Origin: an uncultured Bizionia sp. | Lineage (GTDB): Bacteria > Bacteroidota > Bacteroidia > Flavobacteriales > Flavobacteriaceae | DNA: 64,000 nt | NCBI GenBank assembly: GCA_947496215.1 | Contig: CANMCF010000001.1 | Span: forward strand, 186,001-250,000 | Direction: 5' to 3' | Part shown: positions 35,470 to 44,408 of the stretch, one piece after another | Position numbering within the stretch: the stretch's first letter is position 1 | Layout of the letters: each line of letters begins with the position of its first letter | The notes under the pieces: generated by a model | Databases searched by the model: none | What the model saw: the letters and a program-made list of their open reading frames with translations, nothing else | Told to the model about the DNA's origin: nothing | Made by a program: the position numbers and the translations under genes

Positions 35470-37002
35470 AAAAGGAATAATCATTTCCTCCAAGGAGACT
35501 CCTCCATGTTGGTAGGTGTTTCTATAATAACTCACGTAGTGGTTGTAATTGTTTGGATAGGCAAAGAACAAATCGCTTTTTGCAAAAATGAATGAACTGT
35601 TCATTGAGATTGATGGCAAATGGATGCTTTTTGGGTTTTTGGCTGCCAAAACATCTTTGTTTTCGTAGCTTAGACTTCGGCCAGTTTTGTAACGTAAATT
35701 TAAACTGGTGTCTCTGTCTCCTATTACTTTTGATGGATTTTTGACATTTATCGTACCGTGATCCGTTGTCAATATCAATTTGAAGCCCATTTGTTGGGCA
35801 TGTTGTATCATTTCTAGAAGAGGAGAGTTCTTGAACCAGCTTTGTGTTAGAGATCGATAAGCTTTGTCATTGGAAGCTAGCTCTTTGACAACATCCATTT
35901 CTGTTTTTGAGTGCGACAACATATCTACGAAATTATAGACAACGACAGTAAGATCATTTTCTTTAACTCCTTTAAAGTTGTCTGCTAGCTTCTTTCCAGA
36001 TTTTAAATTAGTTATTTTGTAGTATTCATGTTTTAGGTGGGTTAGACCCAAGCGTTTCATTTGTGCATTTAAAAAATCGGCCTCATGTAGATTCTTGCCA
36101 CCTTCATCCGTGTCGTTTTTCCAGTATTCGGGATGTAGTTTTTCCATATCACTAGGCATCAACCCAGAGAATATGGCATTTCTGGCATATTGAGTTGCTG
36201 TTGGTAGAATACTGAAAAAAGGCTCCTCTGTTTCCTTTTTGTAATGATTGGTTACATAAGGTTCAAAGGCTTTCCATTGATCGTAACGCAAATTGTCCAC
36301 AACAACCAAAAGTGTAGGTTGCTCTTTACTAAGTTGAGGAGCAATTTTGTCCTTGAACAAGTTGTGGGACAAGGTAGGGGCATCAGTGTTGGGTTCAAAC
36401 CAAGTCGGATATTTTTTGTCTATGAATTTTCCAAATTGCAGATTGGCTTCGTTTTTTTGGGATTCAAGAATTTCGAACATTCCAGCATCTTCAATGTCTT
36501 CCAACTGTATTTCCCAATAGATTAACTTTTGATACAATGCCACCCATTCTTCGTAAGAGTTCACCATCGATAGATCCATGGCAATTTTCCTAAATTCTTG
36601 CTGATAGTTGGATGTCGTTTTTTCAGATACCAATCTTGAATGATCCAAATTCTTCTTAATGCTTAGCAATATCTGGTTGGGGTTTACTGGTTTTATCAAA
36701 TAATCGGCAATCTTGTTGCCAATGGCCTCTTCCATTATGTATTCCTCTTCGCTTTTGGTAATCATTACCACTGGAAGCGTATCTTGTTTTTCTTTTATTT
36801 CATTTAAAGTCTCCAATCCTGTCAAACCCGGCATGTTCTCATCCAGGAAAACAATATCAAATTTGGTTTCGTCAAGGATTTCTATAGCTTCTGTACCACT
36901 GTTGCAAGTCGTGACATTGTAGTTTTTCTTCTCAAGAAAAAGGATATGAGGCTTTAATAAATCTATTTCATCGTCAACCCAAAGAATATTGATAGTGTTC
37001 AT
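35449..37002 (-). CDS. porX: PorX-type response regulator with PglZ domain
   Basis: A 517-residue two-domain signalling protein. The receiver domain (1-120) has the acidic pair D10/D11, phospho-acceptor D54 (FLDENMPG) and the Lys in LIKPVNP. After a linker, a PglZ domain of the alkaline-phosphatase superfamily (about 200-517) shows VVVDNLRYDQW and LTTDHGTI metal-site motifs. In Porphyromonas and relatives PorX, with the kinase PorY and an ECF sigma factor, controls type IX secretion genes, and its PglZ domain cleaves oligonucleotides. PorY is not adjacent here. T9SS cargo occurs at 52.5-55.7 kb. Confidence 0.93.
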   Translation of the reverse strand: MNTINILWVDDEIDLLKPHILFLEKKNYNVTTCNSGTEAIEILDETKFDIVFLDENMPGLTGLETLNEIKEKQDTLPVVMITKSEEEYIMEEAIGNKIADYLIKPVNPNQILLSIKKNLDHSRLVSEKTTSNYQQEFRKIAMDLSMVNSYEEWVALYQKLIYWEIQLEDIEDAGMFEILESQKNEANLQFGKFIDKKYPTWFEPNTDAPTLSHNLFKDKIAPQLSKEQPTLLVVVDNLRYDQWKAFEPYVTNHYKKETEEPFFSILPTATQYARNAIFSGLMPSDMEKLHPEYWKNDTDEGGKNLHEADFLNAQMKRLGLTHLKHEYYKITNLKSGKKLADNFKGVKENDLTVVVYNFVDMLSHSKTEMDVVKELASNDKAYRSLTQSWFKNSPLLEMIQHAQQMGFKLILTTDHGTINVKNPSKVIGDRDTSLNLRYKTGRSLSYENKDVLAAKNPKSIHLPSISMNSSFIFAKSDLFFAYPNNYNHYVSYYRNTYQHGGVSLEEMIIPFVVLNPK

Positions 37003-37003
37003 G

Positions 37004-37011
37004 TATATTTG
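37004..37011 (+). promoter_or_regulatory. -7 box TATATTTG of the HD hydrolase gene
   Basis: Exact TAnnTTTG match two bases beyond the porX start codon on the other strand; transcription would begin near 37017. Confidence 0.6.
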
Positions 37012-37040
37012 TTTATATATTAATAAGTAATAAAGATAGC

Positions 37041-38270
37041 TTGCAAAAGATTAACAAACTTAAGATTTTAAACGACCCAATTTACGGATTTATTACAATC
37101 CCGAACTCTTTAATTTTCGATTTGATCGAGCATAAGTATTTTCAGAGGTTACGTCGTATCACTCAAATGGGGTTGTCTTATTTGGTTTATCCTGGGGCTC
37201 ACCATACACGTTTTCAACATGCGATTGGTTGTATGCATTTAATGCAGAAGGCTGTCAATGTCCTTCGTTTCAAAGGGGTTTCGATTACCGAAGAGGAACA
37301 AGATGCATTGTATGTAGCAATTTTATTACATGATATTGGGCACGGTCCGTTTTCTCACGCTATGGAGCATAGCATAGTAAATGGGATATCTCATGAGCAT
37401 ATTTCGATGCTTTTCATGGAGCGCTTAAACGAAGAATTTAACGGCAATTTAACACTGGCAATAGAAATTTTCAAGGGAGAATACCCTCGCAAGTTCATGT
37501 GTCAGCTTATATCAAGTCAATTGGATATGGATAGAGCGGATTATTTGAAACGTGATAGTTTTTATACAGGAGTGGCTGAAGGCAATATAAATAGTGAGCG
37601 ATTAATTACCATGCTTAATGTCAAAGAGGATGCATTGGTCATAGAAGACAAAGGTATTTATAGTGTCGAGAAATTTTTGGTAGCCAGACGATTGATGTAT
37701 TGGCAAGTGTATTTGCATAAGACAAGCTTGGTGGCAGAGCAGTTAATTATAAGAGTGTTGAAAAGAGCAAAGGAATTGACTAAAAATGGAGCGGAATTGC
37801 CAGCAAGCGCGCCATTGTCTTTTTTTTTGAAAAATGAAATCACATTGAAAAACTTTAATGCGGAAAGTTTGGATATTTTCTCAAAACTGGATGATTACGA
37901 TGTTGTTTCAGCTTTGAAATCCTGGCAGTTTCATGAAGATTTTGTATTGAAAAACCTTTGTGAGATGATTTTGAATAGAGGTTTGTTGAAAATCAAGATG
38001 AAAAAGAAGGAGATAAAGCCATCCTATTTTGCTCAACATAGAGATGATTTAATGGATAAATATGCTATTTCCGAAGCAGAGGCAGATTATTTCGTGTTTA
38101 CAGGTAAAGTTTCAAACCAAGCATATGAACGAAAAAAACAAGGAATAAAGATTTTGCATAAAAATGGAAAGATCGAGGATATAGTCAAGGCTTCAGATCA
38201 ACTAAATTTAAAAGCACTATCAAAACCAGTAACTAAATATTATATATGCTATCCAAAAGAAAAAATGTGA
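37041..38270 (+). CDS. HD-domain phosphohydrolase
   Basis: A 409-residue soluble metal-dependent hydrolase. The HD motif is in YVAILLHDIGHGPFSHAMEH (about 95-114), preceded by HTRFQHAIGCMHLMQKAV and followed by QLDMDRADYLKRDS, the arrangement of dGTPase/SAMHD1-like HD proteins. Substrate (dNTPs or another phosphoester) is unproven. The start is a TTG at 37041; no in-frame ATG precedes the conserved DPIYGFITIP. It diverges from porX with 38 bp between the starts, and lpxD follows after 24 bp, with its own -7 box. Confidence 0.9.
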   Translation: MQKINKLKILNDPIYGFITIPNSLIFDLIEHKYFQRLRRITQMGLSYLVYPGAHHTRFQHAIGCMHLMQKAVNVLRFKGVSITEEEQDALYVAILLHDIGHGPFSHAMEHSIVNGISHEHISMLFMERLNEEFNGNLTLAIEIFKGEYPRKFMCQLISSQLDMDRADYLKRDSFYTGVAEGNINSERLITMLNVKEDALVIEDKGIYSVEKFLVARRLMYWQVYLHKTSLVAEQLIIRVLKRAKELTKNGAELPASAPLSFFLKNEITLKNFNAESLDIFSKLDDYDVVSALKSWQFHEDFVLKNLCEMILNRGLLKIKMKKKEIKPSYFAQHRDDLMDKYAISEAEADYFVFTGKVSNQAYERKKQGIKILHKNGKIEDIVKASDQLNLKALSKPVTKYYICYPKEKM

Positions 38271-38280
38271 TAATTTTTTC

Positions 38281-38288
38281 TATTTTTG
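38281..38288 (+). promoter_or_regulatory. -7 box TATTTTTG of the lpx operon
   Basis: TAnnTTTG match just before lpxD; the in-frame TTG at 38286 lies in it, so ATG 38295 is the start. Leader would be nearly absent. Confidence 0.55.
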
Positions 38289-38294
38289 CGGGTA

Positions 38295-39323
38295 ATGAAG
38301 TTTAAAGCAGAACAAATAGCAGGTATCTTGGAAGGGGAAATTGTGGGCGATTCACAAATAGAGGTTTCCAAGCTATCAAAAATTGAAGAAGGAGAGCAAG
38401 GCGCATTGACCTTTTTGGCTAACCCTAAATACACTCCTTATGTATATACCACAAAAGCATCCATAGTTATTGTCAACAAGGATTTTAATCCTGAACAAGA
38501 GCTTTTGGCAACTCTCATAAAAGTAGACGATGCATATCAATCCTTTTCAAAATTATTGGAATATTATAACAAGGTCAAACTGAATAAGTTTGGTGTAGAG
38601 GAGCCATCATCAATATCAGAATCTGCTATAATAGGAGATGACGTATATGTAGGAGCTTTTTCATACATTGGAGAGAATGTGGTGATAGGGGATAATGTAA
38701 AGATATTTCCAAGTACCTATATAGGTGACAATGCTGTTATAGGAAATGATTCAGTTGTTTTTTCTGGAGCCAAAATCTATTCGGAAACCATAATAGGGAA
38801 AAACTGCGTCATAAATTCTGGAGCTATTATAGGAGCTGATGGTTTTGGATTTGCTCCACAAGAAAATGGAGAATACAAGAAGATTCCACAAATAGGAAAT
38901 GTAATCTTGGAGGATTTTGTGGATATTGGAGCGGCAACTACGATAGATAGAGCTACTTTGGGATCCACGGTAATAAGAAGAGGTGTCAAGTTGGATAACC
39001 AAATACAAGTGGCACACAATGTTGAAATCGGTAAAAATACTGTAATAGCTGCGCAAACAGGCATTGCTGGATCTACCAAGATTGGTGAAAATTGCCAAAT
39101 AGGAGGTCAAGTAGGCATTGCGGGGCATTTGGTGATAGGTAATGGTGTTCGCATTCAAGCACAATCAGGAATAGGTAGAAACATAAAAGACAATGAAACC
39201 CTGCAAGGTTCACCTGCATTTAGCTATGGGGATTGGAACAAATCCTATGTATACTTTAAGAATTTACCGAAATTGGTAAAAACAATAAATGAATTAGAAA
39301 AAAAAGAAAATGGCAATAGTTAA
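38295..39323 (+). CDS. lpxD: UDP-3-O-acyl-glucosamine N-acyltransferase
   Basis: Third step of lipid A synthesis: N-acylation of UDP-3-O-acyl-glucosamine. 342 residues: uridine-binding N-terminal domain (1-105), then a left-handed parallel beta-helix of hexapeptide repeats (105-300) with the catalytic His in [13 protein letters not shown], and a C-terminal helix. [22 protein letters not shown] is the usual LpxD loop. First gene of the lpxD-lpxC/fabZ-lpxA-efp-lpxD2 cluster; the next gene overlaps it by 14 bp. Confidence 0.95.
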   Translation: MKFKAEQIAGILEGEIVGDSQIEVSKLSKIEEGEQGALTFLANPKYTPYVYTTKASIVIVNKDFNPEQELLATLIKVDDAYQSFSKLLEYYNKVKLNKFGVEEPSSISESAIIGDDVYVGAFSYIGENVVIGDNVKIFPSTYIGDNAVIGNDSVVFSGAKIYSETIIGKNCVINSGAIIGADGFGFAPQENGEYKKIPQIGNVILEDFVDIGAATTIDRATLGSTVIRRGVKLDNQIQVAHNVEIGKNTVIAAQTGIAGSTKIGENCQIGGQVGIAGHLVIGNGVRIQAQSGIGRNIKDNETLQGSPAFSYGDWNKSYVYFKNLPKLVKTINELEKKENGNS

Positions 39324-40716
39324 TACTGAAATAAAGCAAAAGACAATAGATAAGGATATATCCTTAAAAGGTGTTGGCTTACACACAGGAAAAGACGTAA
39401 CGTTAACATTTAAACCAGCTCCAGCCAATTCTGGATTTTCTTTCAAGCGAGTAGATTTAGAAGGAAGCCCAACTTTGGAAGCTGATGCAAATTATGTGAC
39501 AAATACGCAACGTGGTACTTGTTTGGAAAAGAATGGAGTGACCATTCAAACCTGTGAACATGTATTGGCGGCATTGACGGGATTGGACATAGACAATGCC
39601 ATTATTGAGTTGGATAATTCAGAGCCACCAATTATGGACGGGTCTTCCAAGTTTTTTGTAGAAGCTTTGGAAAGAGCAGGCATAGTAGAACAGGATACCT
39701 TTAGAGAAGAATATGTGGTAACAGACGTTATTTCATATTCGGATGAAGAAACTGGAAGTGAAATATTGGTTATGCCTTCAAAAGAGTATCAAATAACGAC
39801 AATGGTAGATTTCGGCACCAAGGTATTGGGAACCCAAAATGCAACTCTAAATCACTTGTCTGATTTTAAAAAGGACATAGCCGATTCCAGAACATTTAGT
39901 TTTCTGCATGAATTGGAATCGCTTTTGGAGCATGGACTCATAAAAGGAGGGGATCTCAATAATGCCATTGTATATGTAGACAAGGAGTTGTTGCCTGAGA
40001 CAATGGAGAAACTGAAGGTGGCCTTTAAAAAAGATAGCATAGCTGTTAAATCTAATGGGATCTTGGACAACCTTACGCTCCATTACCCAAATGAGGCGGC
40101 AAGACATAAGTTGTTGGACGTGGTCGGGGATTTAGCACTGATCAAGACACGTATTAGAGGGAAGGTCATAGCCAACAAACCTGGACATTTTGTGAACACG
40201 CAGTTTGCAAAGAAGATGTCAAAAATAATAAAGAACGAAAGACGTAACAACGTTCCAGTAATAGATTTGAATCAACCTCCGGTGATGGATGTGAATCAAA
40301 TTATGGATATGTTACCACATAGGCAGCCGTTTCTTTTGATAGACAAGATTTTTGAACTTACCGAAAGTGATGTAATCGGTTTGAAGAACGTGACTATGAA
40401 CGAGCCGTTTTTTGCAGGTCATTTTCCTGGAGCACCTGTGATGCCTGGAGTTTTGATTGTTGAAGCTATGGCACAAACAGGAGGTATTCTTGTTTTGAGT
40501 ACGGTACCGGACCCTGAAAACTATTTGACTTTCTTTATGAAGATGGATAAGGTTAAGTTCAAGCAAAAAGTTGTTCCAGGAGATACGTTAATATTCAAAT
40601 GTTCTTTGATAACCCCTATTAGACGTGGTATTTGTCATATGCAAGGTTATGCATATGCCAATGGAAAGCTATGTGCAGAGGCTGAGTTGATGGCGCAAAT
40701 ATCTAAAGTGAAATAA
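39310..40716 (+). CDS. lpxC-fabZ: Fused LpxC deacetylase / FabZ dehydratase
   Basis: A 468-residue bifunctional protein of the kind found in Bacteroidota. Residues 1-310 are the zinc-dependent UDP-3-O-acyl-GlcNAc deacetylase ([10 protein letters not shown], zinc His in [32 protein letters not shown], and [13 protein letters not shown]). Residues about 322-468 are the 3-hydroxyacyl-ACP dehydratase ([16 protein letters not shown] and [20 protein letters not shown], containing the catalytic His and Glu). The fusion couples the committed step of lipid A synthesis to fatty-acid elongation, which compete for the same acyl-ACP. It overlaps lpxD by 14 bp. Confidence 0.96.
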   Translation: MAIVNTEIKQKTIDKDISLKGVGLHTGKDVTLTFKPAPANSGFSFKRVDLEGSPTLEADANYVTNTQRGTCLEKNGVTIQTCEHVLAALTGLDIDNAIIELDNSEPPIMDGSSKFFVEALERAGIVEQDTFREEYVVTDVISYSDEETGSEILVMPSKEYQITTMVDFGTKVLGTQNATLNHLSDFKKDIADSRTFSFLHELESLLEHGLIKGGDLNNAIVYVDKELLPETMEKLKVAFKKDSIAVKSNGILDNLTLHYPNEAARHKLLDVVGDLALIKTRIRGKVIANKPGHFVNTQFAKKMSKIIKNERRNNVPVIDLNQPPVMDVNQIMDMLPHRQPFLLIDKIFELTESDVIGLKNVTMNEPFFAGHFPGAPVMPGVLIVEAMAQTGGILVLSTVPDPENYLTFFMKMDKVKFKQKVVPGDTLIFKCSLITPIRRGICHMQGYAYANGKLCAEAELMAQISKVK

Positions 40717-40729
40717 AAAAGAAAAGCAT

Positions 40730-40760
40730 TTACCCCTTATGTCAAAGGCATAAGGGAGGC
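40730..40760 (+). repeat. Hairpin between lpxC-fabZ and lpxA
   Basis: CCCCTTATG / CATAAGGG inverted repeat in the 73-bp spacer. There is no T run, so it may be an mRNA-processing or dispersed palindromic element rather than a terminator. Confidence 0.5.
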
Positions 40761-40789
40761 ATTTTATTTAATATAATAAAAACAAAGAG

Positions 40790-41575
40790 ATGAACCAACC
40801 ATTAGCTTATGTACATCCAGGGGCAAAAATCGCTAAAAACGTAGTGATAGAGCCTTTCACGACCATATATAACAATGTTACCATTGGTGAAGGTACTTGG
40901 ATTGGAAGTAATGTGACCATTATGGAAGGTGCGCGTATTGGTAAGAATTGCAACATTTTTCCAGGTTCTGTGATTTCTGCAGTACCTCAAGACCTGAAAT
41001 ATGACGATGAAGATACCTCTACCATCATTGGGGACAATGTTACAATCAGGGAATGCGTAACCATTAATAGAGGGACTACGGATAGAATGAAAACTGTAGT
41101 TGGTAACAATTGCCTGATTATGGCTTATTGCCACATTGCACATGATTGTATAGTGGGAGATAATTGTATTTTTTCGAATAATACGACCTTGGCAGGACAT
41201 ATCAATGTTGGAGATTATGTTGTCTTGGCTGGCATGACGGCAGTGCATCAATTTTGTTCCATTGGAAATCACGCATTTGTGACTGGAGGTTCCTTGGTAC
41301 GTAAAGATGTTCCTCCATATGTGAAAGCAGGAAGAGAGCCGTTGTCCTATGTGGGAATTAATTCCGTAGGATTGAGAAGAAGAGGGTTTACAACCGAAAA
41401 GATAAGGGAGATTCAAGACATATATAGATTGTTATATCAAAAGAATTACAACAATACCCAAGCTTCAGGGATAATTGAGGCAGAAATGGAAGCAACTACA
41501 GAGCGTGATGAAATTCTGCAATTCATAAAGAATTCACATCGTGGTATCATGAAAGGTTACTTCAAGTCAAATTAA
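40790..41575 (+). CDS. lpxA: UDP-N-acetylglucosamine acyltransferase
   Basis: First step of lipid A synthesis: transfers a 3-hydroxyacyl chain from ACP to UDP-GlcNAc O-3. 261 residues with hexapeptide-repeat beta-helix (about 1-185), the catalytic His in CHIAHDCIVGDNCIF, AGMTAVHQFCSIGNHAFVTGGS, and the C-terminal helical cap (SVGLRRRGFTTEKIREI). Full length. Transcribed with lpxC-fabZ and efp. Confidence 0.96.
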   Translation: MNQPLAYVHPGAKIAKNVVIEPFTTIYNNVTIGEGTWIGSNVTIMEGARIGKNCNIFPGSVISAVPQDLKYDDEDTSTIIGDNVTIRECVTINRGTTDRMKTVVGNNCLIMAYCHIAHDCIVGDNCIFSNNTTLAGHINVGDYVVLAGMTAVHQFCSIGNHAFVTGGSLVRKDVPPYVKAGREPLSYVGINSVGLRRRGFTTEKIREIQDIYRLLYQKNYNNTQASGIIEAEMEATTERDEILQFIKNSHRGIMKGYFKSN

Positions 41576-41608
41576 CAAGCAATTAGCTAATAATTAAATA
41601 ACATAGAA

Positions 41609-42175
41609 ATGGCAAGCACATCAGATATTAGAAACGGATTATGTATAAGATACAACCATGATATATTCAAGATAATAGAGTTTTTACACGTCAAACCAGG
41701 AAAAGGTCCTGCTTTTGTAAGAACAAAATTAAAAAGTGTAACTACAGGTAAGGTTATAGACAATACATTTTCCGCAGGGCACAAATTGGACGATGTTCGT
41801 GTAGAAACACATAAATTTCAATACTTGTACAATGAAGGAGAGACGTTTCATTTTATGAATACAGAAGATTACTCTCAAATAGAATTACAAAAGGCTATTT
41901 TGGACTCTCCGGATTTGATGAAGGAAGGGCAAGTGGTTACTGTATTGATTAATTCTGAAGATAGTATGCCACTTACTGTGGATATGCCAGCTAGTGTCAT
42001 ATTGGAAGTAACGGCAACAGAGCCAGGTGTGAAAGGAAATACAGCTACAAACGCGACAAAGCCGGCCACTGTTGAAACTGGTGCTACGGTAAATGTTCCT
42101 TTGTTTATAAATGAAGGAGACAAGATTAAAGTGGAAACGGAAAAAGGGACTTATAAGGAACGTGTGAAGGAATAA
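41609..42175 (+). CDS. efp: Elongation factor P
   Basis: Translation factor that relieves ribosome stalling at consecutive prolines. 188 residues, three beta-barrel domains; N-terminal domain with the tip loop HVKPGKGPAFVRTKLKS, where K32 is the position often post-translationally modified. The family-typical EPGVKGNTATNATKPATVETGATVNVPLFINEGDKIKV-type C-terminal domain is visible around residues 132-170. The gene's position inside a lipid A cluster is recurrent in flavobacteria; the functional link is unknown. Confidence 0.96.
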   Translation: MASTSDIRNGLCIRYNHDIFKIIEFLHVKPGKGPAFVRTKLKSVTTGKVIDNTFSAGHKLDDVRVETHKFQYLYNEGETFHFMNTEDYSQIELQKAILDSPDLMKEGQVVTVLINSEDSMPLTVDMPASVILEVTATEPGVKGNTATNATKPATVETGATVNVPLFINEGDKIKVETEKGTYKERVKE

Positions 42176-42267
42176 AGGGCTGGGTAGCATGTTCATTATG
42201 ATATGCTGCAAATCACTTGGAATTGAGAAGCAATATGATATTGCTATTGGAAACTGAAAACTGAATT

Positions 42268-43206
42268 ATGAAATTCCCCAAACAATATACCTTAAAAGAG
42301 ATTTCTCAAATCATCGATTGTGATTTTGTAGGAGATGAAGACTTCCCAGTCTTGGGAATGAATGAAATTCACGTAGTGGAATTCGGGGACATTGTTTTTG
42401 TGGATCATCCAAAGTATTATGACAAGGCATTGGAATCCGCAGCGACCATAGTATTGATAAATAAGAATGTGGAATGTCCTGAAGGGAAGGCACTTCTTGT
42501 TAGTGATGATCCTTTTAGAGATTTCAACAAGCTTACGTCTCATTTCAAGCCATTTCAAGCAGCAAACACAAGTATTTCTCCTTCGGCAAAAATAGGTGAG
42601 AATACAGTGATACAACCAAATTGTTTCATAGGTCACAATGTGACGATTGGAGATAATTGTCTCATTCACTCTAACGTTAGTATATATGACGATGCCGTTA
42701 TCGGTAACAATGTAACCATACATTCAGGAAGCATCTTGGGAGCTAGTGCTTTTTATTATAAGAATAGGCCGGAAGGTTTCGATCAATTGGTTTCAGGAGG
42801 ACGTGTTGTCATAGAAGACAATGTGGACATAGGAGCACTTTGTACAATAGATAAAGGTGTTACTGGAGATACAACCATTGGAGAAGGATCAAAATTAGAC
42901 AATCAGATCCAGGTTGGTCATGATACCATCATAGGAAAAAAATGCTTGATAGCATCGCAAGTTGGCATAGCTGGCTGTTGTGTGATTGAGGATGAAGTAA
43001 CCATTTGGGGGCAAGTAGGTACCAATAGTGGAATTAAAATCGGAGAAAAAGCTGTGATATTGGGGCAGACAGGAGTTACGAAATCTGTTGAAGGTGGAAA
43101 AAGTTATTTTGGAACACCCATAGAGGAATCTAGGGTGAAGCTGAAAGAATTGGCCTATGTCAAACAGATTCCCTACATAATCAACGAACTAAAAGGGAAC
43201 AAATAA
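42268..43206 (+). CDS. Second LpxD-like acyltransferase
   Basis: A 312-residue paralogue of LpxD: N-terminal domain (1-105), hexapeptide-repeat beta-helix and the conserved His in [13 protein letters not shown]. It keeps the catalytic His but differs in the loop before it ([16 protein letters not shown] in place of the GFAPQENG loop), which suggests another acyl length, another sugar nucleotide, or an alternative substrate. 92 bp separates it from efp. It may acylate a related nucleotide sugar of the envelope; lpxD at 38295 is the more likely lipid A enzyme. Confidence 0.85.
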   Translation: MKFPKQYTLKEISQIIDCDFVGDEDFPVLGMNEIHVVEFGDIVFVDHPKYYDKALESAATIVLINKNVECPEGKALLVSDDPFRDFNKLTSHFKPFQAANTSISPSAKIGENTVIQPNCFIGHNVTIGDNCLIHSNVSIYDDAVIGNNVTIHSGSILGASAFYYKNRPEGFDQLVSGGRVVIEDNVDIGALCTIDKGVTGDTTIGEGSKLDNQIQVGHDTIIGKKCLIASQVGIAGCCVIEDEVTIWGQVGTNSGIKIGEKAVILGQTGVTKSVEGGKSYFGTPIEESRVKLKELAYVKQIPYIINELKGNK

Positions 43207-43343
43207 CGATCAGAAGATAGTTATATGTAAACTTTATAAAAGAGGGGAAATGAGTCAATTATTGGATGGAAGATCAGAAAACTTCTCTTAGTATTCAGAA
43301 ATAAAAATTTAAAAAATAACTTAGTTAATACTAATCAAAATAT

Positions 43344-43351
43344 TACTTTTG
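43344..43351 (+). promoter_or_regulatory. -7 box TACTTTTG upstream of sucD
   Basis: Exact TAnnTTTG match giving a leader of about 65 bases before the sucD ATG. Confidence 0.5.
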
Positions 43352-43421
43352 CTGACAAACGAAGAAGCTTTGATTGGAGCTTCAAAATATTTAAATAGAA
43401 ATTACTTAACATAGATATAAA

Positions 43422-44294
43422 ATGAGCGTTTTAGTAAACAAAGATTCAAAAATAATAGTTCAAGGATTCACAGGTGGAGAAGGTACTTTCCACGCAGGTC
43501 AAATGATTGAATACGGAACAAACGTAGTTGGAGGTGTAACACCAGGAAAAGGTGGACAAGTACACTTGGACAAACCTGTTTTCAACACTGTTTCGGAAGC
43601 TGTTGAAAAAGTAGGAGCGGATACGACAATTATATTTGTGCCGCCAGCTTTTGCTGCTGATGCTATTATGGAAGCTGCCGATGCAGGAATTAAAGTAATC
43701 ATAACGATTACCGAAGGTATTCCTGTTGCAGATATGATCAAGGCTTCAGATTATATTAAGAGTAAGGACTGTCGTTTGGTAGGACCTAACTGTCCAGGGG
43801 TAATTACTCCAGGTGAAGCCAAAGTTGGAATCATGCCAGGTTTCGTATTTAAACAAGGTAAGGTAGGTATTGTTTCCAAGTCTGGTACTTTAACCTATGA
43901 AGCTGCCGATCAAGTTGTAAAACAAGGATTGGGTATAACTACTGCCATTGGTATTGGAGGAGATCCAATTATAGGGACAACCACTAAAGAAGCCGTGGAA
44001 TTGTTGATCAACGACCCAGAAACGGAATGTGTTGTCATGATTGGGGAAATTGGAGGGCAATTGGAAGCAGATGCAGCAAAATGGTACCAAAATAGTGGAA
44101 GTAAAAAACCAATAATAGGTTTTATAGCAGGAGAAACAGCACCAGCAGGACGTACAATGGGGCATGCAGGGGCAATTGTTGGAGGTAGTGATGATACTGC
44201 ACAAGCCAAAAAGGCTATAATGAAGGAGTGTGGAATTCACGTTGTGGATTCACCTGCGGAGATCGGAAAGAAAGTTGCTGAAGTTCTAGGATAA
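43422..44294 (+). CDS. sucD: Succinyl-CoA ligase alpha subunit
   Basis: Alpha subunit of the TCA-cycle enzyme that makes ATP/GTP from succinyl-CoA. 290 residues: CoA-binding FTGGEGTFHAGQMIEYGTNVVGGVTPGKGG near the N-terminus, ADAGIKVIITITEGIP, SRSGTLTYEAADQ-type segment, and the phospho-His in MGHAGAIVGGSDD (active-site H at about 247). The sucC beta subunit is not adjacent, so the two subunits are encoded apart. Followed by a perfect hairpin terminator. Confidence 0.96.
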   Translation: MSVLVNKDSKIIVQGFTGGEGTFHAGQMIEYGTNVVGGVTPGKGGQVHLDKPVFNTVSEAVEKVGADTTIIFVPPAFAADAIMEAADAGIKVIITITEGIPVADMIKASDYIKSKDCRLVGPNCPGVITPGEAKVGIMPGFVFKQGKVGIVSKSGTLTYEAADQVVKQGLGITTAIGIGGDPIIGTTTKEAVELLINDPETECVVMIGEIGGQLEADAAKWYQNSGSKKPIIGFIAGETAPAGRTMGHAGAIVGGSDDTAQAKKAIMKECGIHVVDSPAEIGKKVAEVLG

Positions 44295-44303
44295 GGCATT
44301 ATA

Positions 44304-44328
44304 TTTTAACAGTTTTCAACTGTTAAAA
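44304..44328 (+). terminator. Hairpin terminator after sucD
   Basis: Perfect 11-bp stem TTTTAACAGTT / AACTGTTAAAA with TTC loop, ten bases after the sucD stop. Confidence 0.75.
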
Positions 44329-44351
44329 TAATTATAATAAACAAACGTTAT

Positions 44352-44391
44352 AAGTTCGTTGGCTGTACATTAGCTAACGAACTTTTTTTTT
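44352..44391 (+). terminator. Rho-independent terminator before the M16 peptidase
   Basis: Stem AAGTTCGTTGGCT / AGCTAACGAACTT followed by a long T run. It lies 17 bp before the M16 peptidase ATG, so the peptidase promoter must lie within or beyond this hairpin. Confidence 0.85.
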
Positions 44392-44408
44392 AACGAAAAC
44401 TATCAAAA

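Noticed and set aside
43248-43290. 13-codon ORF between lpxD2 and sucD
   Set aside because: Too short, no conserved layout and no regulatory hairpin resembling an attenuator.
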